From Epiperipatus broadwayi (Eukaryota > Onychophora > Udeonychophora > Euonychophora > Peripatidae): a DNA stretch of 64,000 nucleotides. Position 1 is the stretch's first letter. Each line of letters starts with the position of its first letter. A model generated the notes under the pieces. The model was not told the origin of the DNA, ran no database searches, and was given only the letters and a program-made list of their open reading frames with translations. The translations under genes and the position numbers were made by a program. The stretch covers positions 4,984,682 through 5,048,681 of the forward strand of contig JAQFVV010012398.1 in NCBI GenBank assembly GCA_028023455.1, written 5' to 3'. Positions 12,100 through 24,139 of this stretch are shown here, piece after piece.

Positions 12100-12560
12100 G
12101 CATAAAAAGTGGGTCATTTTCTCTATGTGAATTCAAACTCCTGCTAAGGAAAACAGTCTACTATCTTGCCTTTCAGCTACATCAGTCTATGGTGACTGGA
12201 CTGCTAACTCTCTGCTACAGCCAACAACAAACTGCAGCTATCCACTTTAGTCAGCTAATTGCTGCTACTTACTCAAAAAAATTTTAGTAGCCAAGCTGTT
12301 CTGTTCAGCTCTTGCAAAAAACTACTATTCAGACTGCTCTCTTCAAAAATCATTATCCAAACTTTGCAGTGGCCAACTAGGCCACTGCTTAAAATATTAA
12401 AAACTCTTCTGACTAACTCTTACAAAACTGCAAGCAGAACTGTTCTCTTCAAAATCACTATCCAGACTGGAGCTAATTTGTTATCAGCCCTTTTAGAGAA
12501 TCATCTAAAGGTGATAACAGCAGCTTGGTTAAAAACAGAGTTTTTATTCTTATCTCACTA
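12100..12560. repeat. degenerate internal repeats of unknown class
   Basis: A roughly 120-nt motif recurs: 'CTGCTCTCTTCAAAAATCAT' at 12333 and 'CTGTTCTCTTCAAAATCACT' at 12441, each followed by a TCC-A-ACT segment. The region's frames (11988-12287, 12259-12561) lack similarity to anything I know. It is probably part of the same unidentified repeat as 11380-11760. Confidence 0.35.
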
Positions 12561-12634
12561 ATCCCTTTGAAAACATATACATGTTTTAATTAATTAAAAA
12601 ATTTTGAAAACAATATTGTGTTTTTACATTTCAC

Positions 12635-12846
<212 letters not shown>

Positions 12847-12959
12847 AATATTTATATTTATTCAGACCTTTTAAAGGTTTAATTTATAAAACAATTCTTA
12901 TTTTAAATCAGAGTTATTATTTAACCCTTATCACTATTTTTTTTTAGGAAATATAGAAA

Positions 12960-13640
12960 AATATCTACAAAAATTTATTGTGTTTATTTCTACTTTTCCT
13001 TTACTTTATATATATATATATGCACACACACTATATTATTATAGGTGTACCATGTAGCCCAACCAGTTACAATATATATTGTATAACTGCATTTATATGT
13101 GAATATATCTAATTTTATGTATATTTAGACATAAGAAAGCTGTATTTTTAATTTATAAGGTAAAAAAAATAATCTAGTGTAAAGTAAAAGCTCTTCACAG
13201 TGGCAAGAAAAAGGGATTGCTTATCAGATCTACATATCTCCTGGATTTTATTTTCATCCTTATTTTATTCACTAACTAAAAATAGTTAGATAATCATTGA
13301 CCATTCAATATTAGATGATGATCTAGGTTGTTTAGGAGTCAGTGATCTGGAAAAAAAATAACTAAATGTAATTATTATCTTTAAAAAAATTTTTAGTTTC
13401 TTTTGACCAAGATTTGAATTCTGATCAAAGGAGTAATTGTCAATTGTGCTATTATGAATATTTGTATTTTAATATATTTAAATATATATTTTTCTTATTC
13501 TTTTTTTTTACTATGAATATATCAATATATGTTGCTTATTTGTTTTTGTTTTTTTAATTTTATGTTTATTGTTTTTTTCGGTAATTCTCAAACTTAAAAT
13601 TTAATAGCTGGTACTCTGTAATAATAATTATATATTTTTT
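12960..13640. other. AT-rich upstream region of the GT31 gene
   Basis: Non-coding. It probably contains an intron or the upstream region of the glycosyltransferase gene: T-rich sequence leads into the acceptor at 13651-13652. I could not identify a first exon or a TATA box with confidence. Confidence 0.35.
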
Positions 13641-13652
13641 CTTTATTTTCAG
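13640..13652 (+). promoter_or_regulatory. likely 3' splice acceptor in the 5'UTR of the GT31 gene
   Basis: A pyrimidine tract ending TTTCTTTATTTTCAG (AG at 13651-13652) lies 108 bases before the ATG. There is no earlier in-frame ATG or coding extension, so it would join a non-coding 5' exon to the single coding exon. Confidence 0.45.
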
Positions 13653-13760
13653 GTATCTGGACTTTATATTGGTTAACAAATATATATGAAAATCAAAGAT
13701 TTAGAAGTAAAAATATTTGCTGGTTAAAATTGATCATTTTATCGAGTAAAATTAATAACC

Positions 13761-14846
13761 ATGTTACCAAGAAAATCTGACCTTATTAAAATCATCATTC
13801 TTATAACAGTATTAATATTACTTCTGTTTTCATGGACTCATAATTCTGATTTTACTAAGAGTGCAATTAGTATAAACAGTGTACTGCGGCCAGCCCGCAA
13901 GTTAACATTTCTTTCTTTAGAAACTCCATCTCATAATAATTCATTTCAAACGTTATCAAGTTCTCATGAATTTACTTTGATTATGGATCTCTTTTCAAAT
14001 TCTCACAATTTTTCTTATATTTTAAATAATGAATATTTATGTAAACAATGTAAATTTGGAGTTTTTTTGTTCATATATGTTCATTCAGCTCCAGATCATT
14101 TTAAAAGACGAATAGCAATTAGAGAGACGTGGGGTAGCAAACAATTATATAATGAACTTCGAATTGTGGTTGCCTTTTTAATAGGTAGATCAAAGGATAA
14201 TTCAATTCAAGCTTTGGTAGAGTTTGAAAGCACACATTATGGAGATATTATTCAAGAAGATTTTCAAGATTCTTATAAAAATTTAACACGTAAAGCCTTG
14301 AGTGCTCTCAAGTGGATCATTTTTTTTTGTCCTCAAGCAGAAATAATATTGAAAGTTGATGATGACATATTTGTTAACATCTTTAATTTAGTGATGCATC
14401 TTCACATATTGATGAAACATAAACTTATATTAGAAAAAATGATTCTTTGTCATTTATGGACTCAGATGCCTGTAATAAGAGAGAAAAAAAGTAAATGGTA
14501 TGTATCGAAAGAAGAATATTTTGATGACTATTATCCACCATATTGTTCTGGAGCTGCATATATTTTATCAAAAAATGTAGTTCCTGCTTTATACAATGCT
14601 TCTTTAATGACACCACTTTTTTGGGTGGATGATTCATTTATTACAGGGATTTTAGCTAAAAAAGTGAATGCCAGCATTTATTCTTTAAATTCAGCATATC
14701 TTTTTAATGCGGAAGAAATGGAAGAAAAAATTTTACATTCCTATTCGATATTTGCACATGTTCCTGGAAATTTAGATAAACATTATTTGATGTGGAAAAA
14801 ATTAATAGAAAAAATAACATTGAAGAGAAATAAAGAGTTTGCATGA
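13761..14846 (+). CDS. beta-1,3-galactosyltransferase-like enzyme (GT31), single exon
   Basis: A 361-residue type II Golgi membrane protein, expected to transfer a UDP-activated sugar (galactose or N-acetylhexosamine) in beta-1,3 linkage to a glycan in the Golgi lumen. A short basic N-terminus (PRKSDLIK) precedes a membrane anchor at about residues 9-25. A stem of about 70 residues follows, then the GT31 domain from about residue 98 to 335. Its landmarks are RETWG (121-125), the metal/nucleotide-sugar DxD motif as KVDDD (198-202), YCSGAAY (261-267) and WVDDSFITG (288-296), the family's 'E/D-D-V-x-x-G' block. Possible N-glycosylation sites are at 83, 174, 279 and 303. Length is normal for the family, with no frame lesion. 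The ATG has A at -3 (ACCATGT). ATTAAA at 15267 could serve polyadenylation. The acceptor substrate cannot be told from sequence; beta-1,3-N-acetylglucosaminyl- or galactosaminyltransferase are alternatives. It stands alone among repeats. Confidence 0.9.
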   Translation: MLPRKSDLIKIIILITVLILLLFSWTHNSDFTKSAISINSVLRPARKLTFLSLETPSHNNSFQTLSSSHEFTLIMDLFSNSHNFSYILNNEYLCKQCKFGVFLFIYVHSAPDHFKRRIAIRETWGSKQLYNELRIVVAFLIGRSKDNSIQALVEFESTHYGDIIQEDFQDSYKNLTRKALSALKWIIFFCPQAEIILKVDDDIFVNIFNLVMHLHILMKHKLILEKMILCHLWTQMPVIREKKSKWYVSKEEYFDDYYPPYCSGAAYILSKNVVPALYNASLMTPLFWVDDSFITGILAKKVNASIYSLNSAYLFNAEEMEEKILHSYSIFAHVPGNLDKHYLMWKKLIEKITLKRNKEFA

Positions 14847-14849
14847 TAT

Positions 14850-15495
14850 TATTTTTAGCTATACATAGGTAGACAAAGCTGTATAAGAAATTTCTTAAGA
14901 TTTTGAAACAATATGGTATTGAAATAATGATTGTCTGTGGTTTCACAACAATATATCATTCCATGTCAACAACTTTACTAGACTGCTAAATAAGATCATT
15001 AGAACTTAAGAAAAATATAAAAAATGATGTAAAAAATAGTTGATAAATGTAATATTAATTATTATTTTTTAATATTTTACATTTTATTTTTGTTACAGAA
15101 AATGTACTAGATAGAAAACAATGTGTGGATTCAATAGTGTGATACATCTACATGCATGGCTTAGAAAAATGATTGCTCTGTTGAGATAATCTTATCATCA
15201 TGAGAGTAATGTTGGAGTTACTACTATATTTATTTTTGAAGTTTCTGGATAAAAAACAACATAAAAATTAAAGTTTCATTCAAAGAGATTTTTCCATTAA
15301 GGTGCAGGAAATGACATCACTTAAAGCATCATATCTTGGTGATACATATAAATGTGCTTCATTGAATATGTCAGGGACTTTTGTGTTGCACTTTATATAA
15401 GTGTGTATGCAATGGTGGTGTTATTTCGTGTATATTAGTTTAAATAATATTATTTTAAAGCATTTAGATTCATTGTATATTAAATTATTGCCTTA
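14850..15495. other. 3' flank of the GT31 gene
   Basis: AT-rich. Candidate poly(A) signal ATTAAA at 15267-15272. No other feature is supported. Confidence 0.4.
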
Positions 15496-15496
15496 A

Positions 15497-15640
15497 ATGA
15501 TTTGCTATAGTGGTTGAGGGACAGACTTTGGAGTTCAAGGTCCATGGATTATGGCCCAACACTTTTAGTGCTCAAACTTCTTATGAAGTTCTGAGAAATA
15601 TACTATTTATTTATTATTACGATTAAGTAAGATAAGAGAA
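15497..15640 (+). repeat. tRNA-derived SINE-like fragment, copy 1
   Basis: CTATAGTGGTTGAGGGACAG and the following GACTTTGGAGTTCAAGG-type sequence resemble the 5' half of a tRNA-derived SINE. The same block, then 'CTCAAACTTCTTATGAA' and a (TTAT)n-like tail, recurs at 17498-17640. The polymerase III B box is not intact. Assignment rests on the paired homology and A-box resemblance. Confidence 0.4.
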
Positions 15641-17490
15641 GCCCACTTTAAAAAGTTTAGAACTAAAAAAAAGATACATTAATGAAAGATTATGTTTAAT
15701 GCTATTAAAAAAATATATTTGGTTTTAAAAAGTAATATGTATATACATATTTGTATATTTAATATATATATAATTATAGTAAGAATTTTTTTTAATGGAC
15801 TTTAAAATTCCGCCATAAACTAATGTATTTAATATTAAATTACTTGTTTAAACACAATGTAATTTGCCATTTTTACACTTTAATTAAGATGTATTATATT
15901 TGAATATTTTATTTATTACAGTGCTATGTGGAATAGAAAATGAATCAATACATTAAATGAAAAAACTTATGTCATGCAATCACGGGGATTTTTTTTAATG
16001 TAACTTGTCTGTTAATAATATTTAAAAAATATATATTTAAGATTTATATTATAAAGAGCAGTGTGATCATTATATATATATATAATAAGGTTGCTCAAAT
16101 TTTTTTATATAATTAAATCAACCCAACAGAACTTTAGAAAAACATCTACCAAAAGCATAATTTTATAGCTGAGTCTAGTTTCAGTGCTGTGCATCTATAT
16201 CCTGTTCGTAACTTACAGCAATGACTTCAAAGAAAAAGGAATTCTTGGTAGTTAATTAATAGTTTTTTTCGAATTGATAATGATTGTGTAAAAATTAATG
16301 GTAGCAGTGTAGAATATATAAATTAATCAAAGTGAAGTTATTAGCGTACTATTAGTTCTTTCGATCTCTAATGATATATTAATTATTACATATATAATTC
16401 TTGCCACAATCTATTAAATAAATAAATATATATATATATATGACATGCTAAAGAAACCTTTATTTATAAAGAATTTGATAATTATAAAAAGTATCATAGT
16501 GAGATTCTTGTCTTTTCCATATTATAACAGACTTGCCCCAAGTACCAAAATTGATCAACTAGGCCCTGGTTCTATCTAAACTCTATTTGATGGGTCTTGT
16601 TTATCATTATATGTTTTTGAATACCAAATGTTATTTTTTCATTTTTTTATTTTCAAAGTTAATCCAACATCAATAGTTATTAATACATATGTGTGCAGCG
16701 CATGTGTTTTAAAATAGATATTTTTATTGATTTATCATGATGTAAGTAATGATAATTTATAGATTATATCCATGGATAAACCATCAATTAGTAATTGATA
16801 ATCTTGAGACTAAACAAGTTTCTCTAATGAGCCATATAATTAATTCTTTTTGTCCTATTTATAAACAAAATTTTCTTTTGATTTGTTTTTTACCGAATGA
16901 AATCCTCTAAATAAATTTATTTAATGTGAATAAGATACATTGTATATTATTCCAACCAAGATTTTGTATATTTTTATTATTCAGACAAATTTTTGTACTG
17001 TTAATTTTAAAAAAGATTATATTACATAACTGAAATATTAGTGTGTGTAAAAAGAATAAGTGTACAGTATATTTTGTTTGCATTAAATAAATTTATTAAC
17101 ATCATTTAGTTCAATAAAAGGTAAATTTAGAAAATAATTAAACAGAGCGGGTTTTTTTTTCTTTAAAAATAAACTTTATTAATAGCAAAATAGATACAAG
17201 TGTTAACACGTGTAAAAGAAGATATATATAATATATGGAACACAAAATATTAAAACACGGGCAATACAATTGGTGCTTCAAGGCAGATGAAGAATGATTT
17301 GTTTTTATATATTAATATAATTTTCAAAAGTTTTTATTTATTGAATCAAAAAGGTATGACGTAATCACTCTTAAAAACATTATTTATCAGTACGCTTAAA
17401 GTCATAAGATATGTGTACAAATAATTTCGATATATAAGCTTTGTTTTTTTTTTTTTAATTGGTTATTGTTAATAAGTAAAGTCTATGCCA
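15640..17490. other. AT-rich non-coding stretch, no gene seen
   Basis: Contains short TA-type runs (for example 16071-16084, 16428-16441). No supported frame or RNA. Confidence 0.45.
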
Positions 17491-17497
17491 TCTTCAT

Positions 17498-17645
17498 GGT
17501 TTGGTGCAGTGGTTGACATCAGACTCTGGAGCATAAAGTTCTGAGATTGATTTCAGTGCTGGTACATTTGGTTCCCAAACTTCTTAATGAATTCTCAAGT
17601 AATAGTCATTTGATTATTTATTTATTTAGTCAAGGTCATAAGCCA
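17498..17645 (+). repeat. tRNA-derived SINE-like fragment, copy 2
   Basis: 'TGGTGCAGTGG' (17503-17513) fits the polymerase III A box (TRGYNNANNGG). It is followed by ATCAGACTCTGGAGC, as in tRNA-derived SINEs. The B-box region (AGTTCTGAGATTGA) is eroded. Homologous to 15497-15640, including 'CCAAACTTCTTAATGAA' and the ATTTATTTATTT tail. Confidence 0.45.
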
Positions 17646-17649
17646 TGAA

Positions 17650-19335
17650 TAAAGTGCTCAGCATTAAAGGTATACTCAGCTTCAACAATGCTATAAAAAT
17701 TAAATTAACTGAATTGTTATTTGCAAACCTTAAAAAAAAGAACTTGCATTTAAGCTTAATAACTGTTTTACACCCGCCATTCCTCAAAGATACATCATTT
17801 CTTAACTCACTTAAATCCTTTATATTAAATAAATAAATAAATGTAATACAAATAAAATGTCCATTAATTAAAAACTATTGTAATAAATATATATATATAT
17901 ATGTGTGTGTGTGTGCTAAAATGTGGTCACTCTATAAGAAATTGGACAATTATGGAAATATGACATGGTAAAGATCTGTATTCTAGTTGAATAATATTAA
18001 GATGTTGTATCCAAGCTCTGATATAAGCCTTATCTTCAGACTAATAAAGGTGGAGCCATTATAGTTTACATTTTGGATAGTTAATTATGAATATGAGATC
18101 TTAACTTGATGATGTTTCTAATTCCTAGGCTACTGCTACAAATGTGATATCAAATACCAATACTTGAAGTTTCTTTAATAAGAAATTAAACCTTGCAAAC
18201 AAATTACTATTGTAAAATACTTGTTTTAATTTATTGCAATTAAAATTATGGCAAAACTAAATTGTAATACTTTGATGGAAAATTTGATTTTGAAAAAAGA
18301 TTTTGTACTTTTTATTAACAAATACTCTTGTCAAACTCAATCTTTGAATGTTATTGTAAATAATCGTGATACATATCTTATTGTTTTTGTTAAAAAGGAA
18401 GTCTACTTAAATACTGAAAGTAATAAAATTTAATGCTATATTAGTCAAATTAAAAAATAATTATTTCTGACATACTATGTTTTTGTTTATTTAAAAATAA
18501 CTCTCTCAGTACATGCAAAATTAACATCTTTTTCTATACAAAATATGGTCTAAATATATTGAATCAAATTGAAAGTGAATATTATATTAAAAGTAGAATG
18601 AAATAAAAAATAGATATTTTAAAGTATATTCTTCATTCCACTTTTTGTGTCGTATTGGAAACGGAAGATTAATTATAAATTTACTGTTTTTGAAAAATAT
18701 TTAAAAAACAAGTTGATTTTTTTTTTTTTTTTCACTAATAAGAAATGCATTATATGCATAAACATTAAGCATTAAAAACATTTATACTTATAAACCAATA
18801 TGAATTATTATTGGAATATTTTGAATATAATCTCAACATGGGTGAATCAAAGAATGACATGTCTATTTAATTTACAAAGCATACATATGACATAATGAAC
18901 AGAGTTAGTAAACAAAATTATATATATTAAAATCAATATATTTTTATGGTTTAAATATAAATATTAGTGCAATGTATAATTTCAAATCAATGCTTGGAAT
19001 TTAATATATATTGTTAAGTATACATACAAATTTATATTTCACACATTTTTAAATTGTTGTATGAGATTATATTTATCTGTTGGTTAATTATGTTTTTGCA
19101 AATACATTTTAAACTTACCATGTGCATGCATTTAACAGCATTGTACTTGTATAAATTTAAAATTATTTTTTAAAGAAATATAGTCTTCTCAATTGATTTT
19201 TGTGATTATAGAGTGTTTAATACTTGAATTAATAATTTTGATCAAAATTTTAAAGCAAAATGTACATGTATACATATAACCACTATTGGATTCTTGCTGT
19301 GAACTTTTGATTTCTTGAATCAGTGTTTATATATT
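17650..19335. other. AT-rich non-coding stretch, no gene seen
   Basis: Small frames at 17645-17836 and 18248-18433 have AT-driven composition and no recognisable motif. A TA/GT microsatellite lies at 17889-17914. Confidence 0.4.
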
Positions 19336-19340
19336 ATTAT

Positions 19341-20392
19341 AGTGGTCACCCAGCATAGAAATCATGTACTGACTCGTTAAAATTTTGTTTAAAACTTTTT
19401 TAAATTTAAGGTATTATTTTTTGAATGTGCATATATGTGTGTGCATGGATGAGAGGTATATAAAAGCATGATACTTGGATTCAGTAAACAAATAAGAATA
19501 AATAAAACTTACTTATTAAAATGAATTTTAATAGAAGAATCCATGTAAGATCACTTAAATTAAGCAAAATTATATTTCTTGATTGAAAAAAAAAATAATT
19601 TTAATAGATTTACTGATAACAAAAGTGAATCTACAAATAGTAATTAAAAGATAAAGAATCTGACATTTAATTACTGATCTATTGTATATTTTAATTTAAA
19701 AAAAGTAAAAGAATTGATAAGGGAGAAAATAAAGTCACATTTTTTTTATTAATTTAGCATGGATTAGAGAGTTTAGCTCTAATTCTTAAAAAAAAAGTGA
19801 AAAAATTTGTTAACTTGATGAACTTTTAACATGGCTGAAAATTATATGGCAGTTTAAAAGAATTGCACTGCTGTAATTGTCTTTGTTGAGAACAGAGCAT
19901 TTGCTTTTTGGAATACAATTGGTTGCTACAGCCAGAAAATATGCAGTGCTAATTACTACAGTGTACTAACTTGCCACAAACTATGTAATTTTTTTTTGGA
20001 AACTTCCTGAGCTTGAACTTTAAGGCCTATCTCAGGATTAACTAAAAAATGCTGATGGAAAATGTGTGCCTGTATTTTATCTTGAAAAATGGAACACTTA
20101 AAAGGAATCAGTTTTTAAAAAAATCATGATATTCATGCCATTCTGATCAGTAATGGAAGTACTAAAAATAAAAACGACCATGGTAAGACTATTCCTTTTG
20201 AAACTTTAAAAAAAAAAACAATCTATTGAAAAGGTCTTAAGTCAGTACAATCACATTTCTTTATTAGAATGCATTTTATATTTATTAGTTATTAATTTAT
20301 TTTTATCCATTTATTTTTTACATGCTTAGCTGTATAAATGCATTTTAAAATAATTATTCAAGATGCAGTCTTTGGTGTTGATATAAACATAT
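19341..20392 (+). repeat. dispersed repeat R2, copy 1
   Basis: About 1 kb homologous to 36223-37195 in the same orientation. Shared anchors are GGTCACCCAGCATAG (19345), 'GGATTCAGTAAACAAATAA', 'GAACAGAGCATTTGCTT' (19890) and 'GAAAATGTGTGCCT'. LINE-A copy 2 abuts its right edge at 20393. Non-coding; class unknown. Confidence 0.7.
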
Positions 20393-21727
20393 GTGATGTG
20401 ATGCATTGTCAGGAATCTCTCAGCAATTATGCCCAGAGAAAGCTGTTAGTCACTTTGCCTTCCCTTTCCATTCCCCACCCTAAGTTTTCCCATATCCTGC
20501 TCCATCCCATTTCCACAACATAATCTTTGTTAACTCCATGGCTTTTATATCTAAATCTCCCTTATATTTTTCTGAAGACAGCATAAAAATCAATAACCCA
20601 CTTTCTGTATAATCACTTTTCTTATATTTATTCTTCCACAACATTATTACTTGAATATTTTCTATTTTCAGGCATTTACATTCAATTAACAGATGCCTAA
20701 TATTTTCTATGCCTTCCTTACACAACTTGCAGCCTAAATCACCCACGTTTTTCTGTTCATGTGAATAATCCCCTGTTGCTAAAGATCCCATTTGAGCCTT
20801 AAACAGTAAACTACTTTTCTTGATATTATTATAAATTATCTTGCACCCAATATTCCATTTACTTCTATATATATTTAAACTCTTTTTATTCTCCACACTA
20901 GTCCTCCATTTCTCCAACTCCCTATTTTTTATTAATGCATCTATTCTATCTCATTCATTACCACTATAACACTCAACAATTTTCCTAACACAATCATCCC
21001 ACCTTTTGTACAAGTATACTGATATAAATTCTTTATCCAAATCTTCTGCATACCACATTACCTTTCTCATTCATCTTGTTACCTGCCTTTAATTCATAAG
21101 CCAATTAAATACTACTTTGGTTATTCTTTTATTATCCATAAACTGCAATCTACTGAACATTTTTGTTTCATTTCTTGTATCCCTCATATAAAAATTTGAC
21201 CATTGCATTTCTCCTTGAATTCCCTCCTTTGGCATCCACACATCTGCATCTAAGGCATGTCTTCCTACTTCTCTGTGTACTTTTCCAAGTAATCTAATAT
21301 TCCTTTACTAGCACATAACACATCATTACCATATGTTAACTCTGCTATTACCACTCCCATACAATTCTAGCTATATTTATTATATGAAAATACTGTTAAT
21401 TTCTTTATCAATCCATTTATTTTCTTTGCTTCATTTATCAATTTTTTTCTCTCATTCATCCAAGCAGTTTCTCTGATTACTTAATATTATTTCCAAATAG
21501 TTATATCTATTCACCACACTTAACTTTATATCCACCAATATTTTTTTTCACTAAATTTAATCTCTATCTTTTTACTCATTCTTGCGCATGACCTCAGCAT
21601 AACTTCCATATCTTTTTTTCTTTCTGCCACAAAAAGACATCATCTGCAAATAAAAGACCTGATTATGTATATACTCCTTTGCCACCTACTAATGGTATCT
21701 TTATCCCTCTTCCTCATCTTTCTATTG

Positions 21728-21761
<34 letters not shown>

Positions 21762-21900
21762 TTCTCAAATACAACAAAAACAAAATAAGTGATGTAGGGC
21801 ATCCTTGCCTTAGTTCCACCCCATTTTTAACTTTAACTGATTCTGTATTCCTTAATTTATAGTATAGTAATTATTTTTTCTTCTGCTGCAGCCTCCACTA
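20393..21900 (-). mobile_element. LINE family A, copy 2, with RT catalytic motif
   Basis: Minus-strand non-LTR retrotransposon fragment, longer than the other copies. Reading 5' to 3' on the minus strand: LRQGCP (codons at 21796-21810; RT block with the 'RQGCP' signature), the catalytic F-A-D-D box as LLFADDVFLW (FADD at 21639-21650), the thumb DIKLSV block, the KGVAVAGLTYGND-like region, and the Cys/His knuckle C-x2-C...H-x4-C (20685-20740). The 3' end is GTGATGTGATG on the plus strand (20394-20404), the complement of copy 1's tail. Stops and a (CT)n expansion inside the RT domain (21725-21756) show it is dead. The 145-codon frame 20480-20917 is its C-terminal part. Confidence 0.85.
21725..21758. 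repeat. (TC)n microsatellite inside LINE-A
   Basis: A CT dinucleotide run of about 17 units between the RQGC and FADD blocks of LINE-A copy 2. It makes the region untranslatable as RT. Confidence 0.9.
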
Positions 21901-22640
21901 TTGGCACCCCCACCACTTTTACTACTATAAGAAATTATCATTTAAAGATAATCAGTTTTTACAAATAGCAAAAAATAAGAAGTCTCCCCTTTTGATATTC
22001 CAGTTTTGTAAATCTCAAATTTTTAATAAATTTTTTTAAAAAAAAAATCTGAATATAGCAATTTAAACTGTATGTTTAAGGGATGCATGGACATATCTGT
22101 TCAAAGACTAATAAAATAAATAAATATTTTTTTTATTTGAATAAAATGGATGAAAATATAAAAAGCCATATCAGTGACAAATTCATTATTTTTTGAGAAA
22201 ATAACCATACGTAAAAATTAAGAATAAATTAATAAATCAAATACCTAAATATGAAAAAAATTTGAAATGTTTTTTATGATAGAAAACTTTTAAATAAGTA
22301 AATAGTTTTTTTAAAAAAAAACAACAACAACTATTAATGTAAAAGAAGTATCTGTTAACTCAGGAGAGCCATCATTTCATTTATTATTTTTAAATTATTA
22401 TTTTTTTGTTTTCTGAGCAAAAAAAACCCAACAATTTAAGCAAATCAGATACATATTAATGTGTAACAAGTAGCTGTAATCCAAGTTGAAGTCAGTGATT
22501 ATTAGATTCTAGTGCACTTTAATTTCCATTCTCAGAGCAGTTCCTGGCTTTTGTCATTACAAATATGGATTTGGAATTCAAATCTGCAAGAAATGCAGTT
22601 ATCCATTTAACAACAACTTTTAACTCTATTTTACTATGCA
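21900..22640. other. AT-rich non-coding stretch
   Basis: Homopolymer-rich. No supported feature. Confidence 0.45.
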
Positions 22641-22641
22641 A

Positions 22642-23360
22642 GTAAATAATATTTTAATTTGTGAAGTACAGATAGTTGAAAATTGAAATAAATTGAGCTA
22701 CTGCTGAAACTCACTGCACTCATTAAAATACCCATCTGACAGCCAATCAGATGCCATGATAGCCATCTAAACGACAATCAAACCCAAACACACAACAAAG
22801 ATTTTATGAGAAAAGGGCGGCCCCTTCTCTCAACTTTTCTTTCTATATATCTCAGCCAGTTGTAAGTATTTAGATTTGAAAGTTTCAAGCCTTGAATATC
22901 TTCACAAACAACTCACTAAGTCTAAATCATAAACATACAATGCAAAATCTTATGATTTACTATGTAGTAGTTTTTAGAATACATAAGCAGTAAAGTATGT
23001 AAATAATATTTTAATTTGTGAAGCACAGATAGTTGAAAATTGAAATAAATTGAACTACTGCTGAAACTCACTGCACTCATTAAAATACCCATCTGACACC
23101 CAATCAGATGCCATGATAGCCCTCTAAACGACAATCAAACCCAAACACACAACAAAGATTTTACGAGAAAAGGGCAGCCACCCTTTTCTCAACTTTTCTT
23201 TCTATATATCTAAGCCAGTCATAAGTATTTAGATATGAAAGTTTGAAGCTTTAAATATCTTCACAATCAATTCACAGAGTCTAAATCATAAACATACAAC
23301 GCGAAATCTTATGATTTACTACGTAGTAGTTTTTAGAATACATAACAAGCAGTAAAGTAA
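22642..23360 (+). repeat. foldback element, left arm (two direct units)
   Basis: Two head-to-tail units, 22642-22998 and 22999-23360 (period 357 bp). Each begins GTAAATAATATTTTAATTTG and contains 'CACTGCACTCATTAAAATAC', CCAATCAGATGCCATGATAG, and a more GC-rich AAAAGGGCGGCC core. They end in GATTTACTACGTAGTAG-like sequence. Units are about 90-95% alike by eye. No coding capacity. The frame at 22922-23134 minus is incidental. Confidence 0.85.
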
Positions 23361-23364
23361 TAAT

Positions 23365-23985
23365 AAGATTTTGCATTGTATGTTTATGATTTAGACTCAG
23401 TGAGTTGTTTGTGAAGATATTTAAAGCTTGAAACTTTCAAATCTAAATACTTATGACTATATAGAAAGAAAAGTTGAGAGAAGCGTGGCCGCCCATTTCT
23501 CATAAAATCTTTGTTGTGTGTTTGGGTTTGATTGTCATTTAGACAGCTATCATGGCATCTGATTAGCTGTCAGATGGGTATTTTAATGAGTGCAGTGAGT
23601 TTCAGCAGTAGTTCAATTTATTTCAACTATCTGCGCTTTGCAAATTAAAATATTATTTACATACTTTATTGCTTGTTATGTATTCTAAAAACTAGTGCAT
23701 AGTAAATCATAAGATTTCGCATTGTATGTTTATGATTTAGATTCAGTGAATTGTTTGTGAAGATATTTAAAGCTCCAAACTTTCAAATCTAAATACTTAC
23801 GACTGGCTTAGATATATAGAAAGAAAAGTTGAGAGAAGGGTGGCCGCCTTTTTCTCATAAAATCTTTGTTGTGTGTTTGGGTTTGATTGTCGTTTAGACA
23901 GCTATCATGGCATCTGATTGGCTGTCAGATGAGTATTTTAATGAATGCAGTGAGTTTCAGCAGTAGCTCAATTTATTTCAATTTA
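23365..23985 (-). repeat. foldback element, right arm (two inverted units)
   Basis: The same unit in inverse orientation, also twice (23365-23695 and 23698-23985). It starts AAGATTTTGCATTGTATG and ends CTCAATTTATTTCAATTTAC. Together with the left arm this forms a 1.3 kb near-palindrome with almost no spacer (about 23360-23365). This is the layout of foldback transposons or a head-to-head duplication of a tandem repeat. Confidence 0.85.
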
Positions 23986-24139
23986 CTATTCAAGGTAAAA
24001 GCATTTAATTCAAAACTTTAAAATATTTTGAATTCAATGAAATGCAGTAATAATTATTTCCTTCTGTTGTTGTTGATGTTGTTATCGTGATGTTACTATT
24101 ATTATTATTATGTTTCAATGATAAGCTTTATTTGTCTTA

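Noticed and set aside
14425-14946. Minus-strand frames over the glycosyltransferase
   Set aside because: Shadows of the GT31 coding sequence and its 3' flank.
22642-23985. CRISPR-like or satellite array reading of the repeated units
   Set aside because: Units are long and inverted, not short regularly spaced repeats, and the sequence is eukaryotic.
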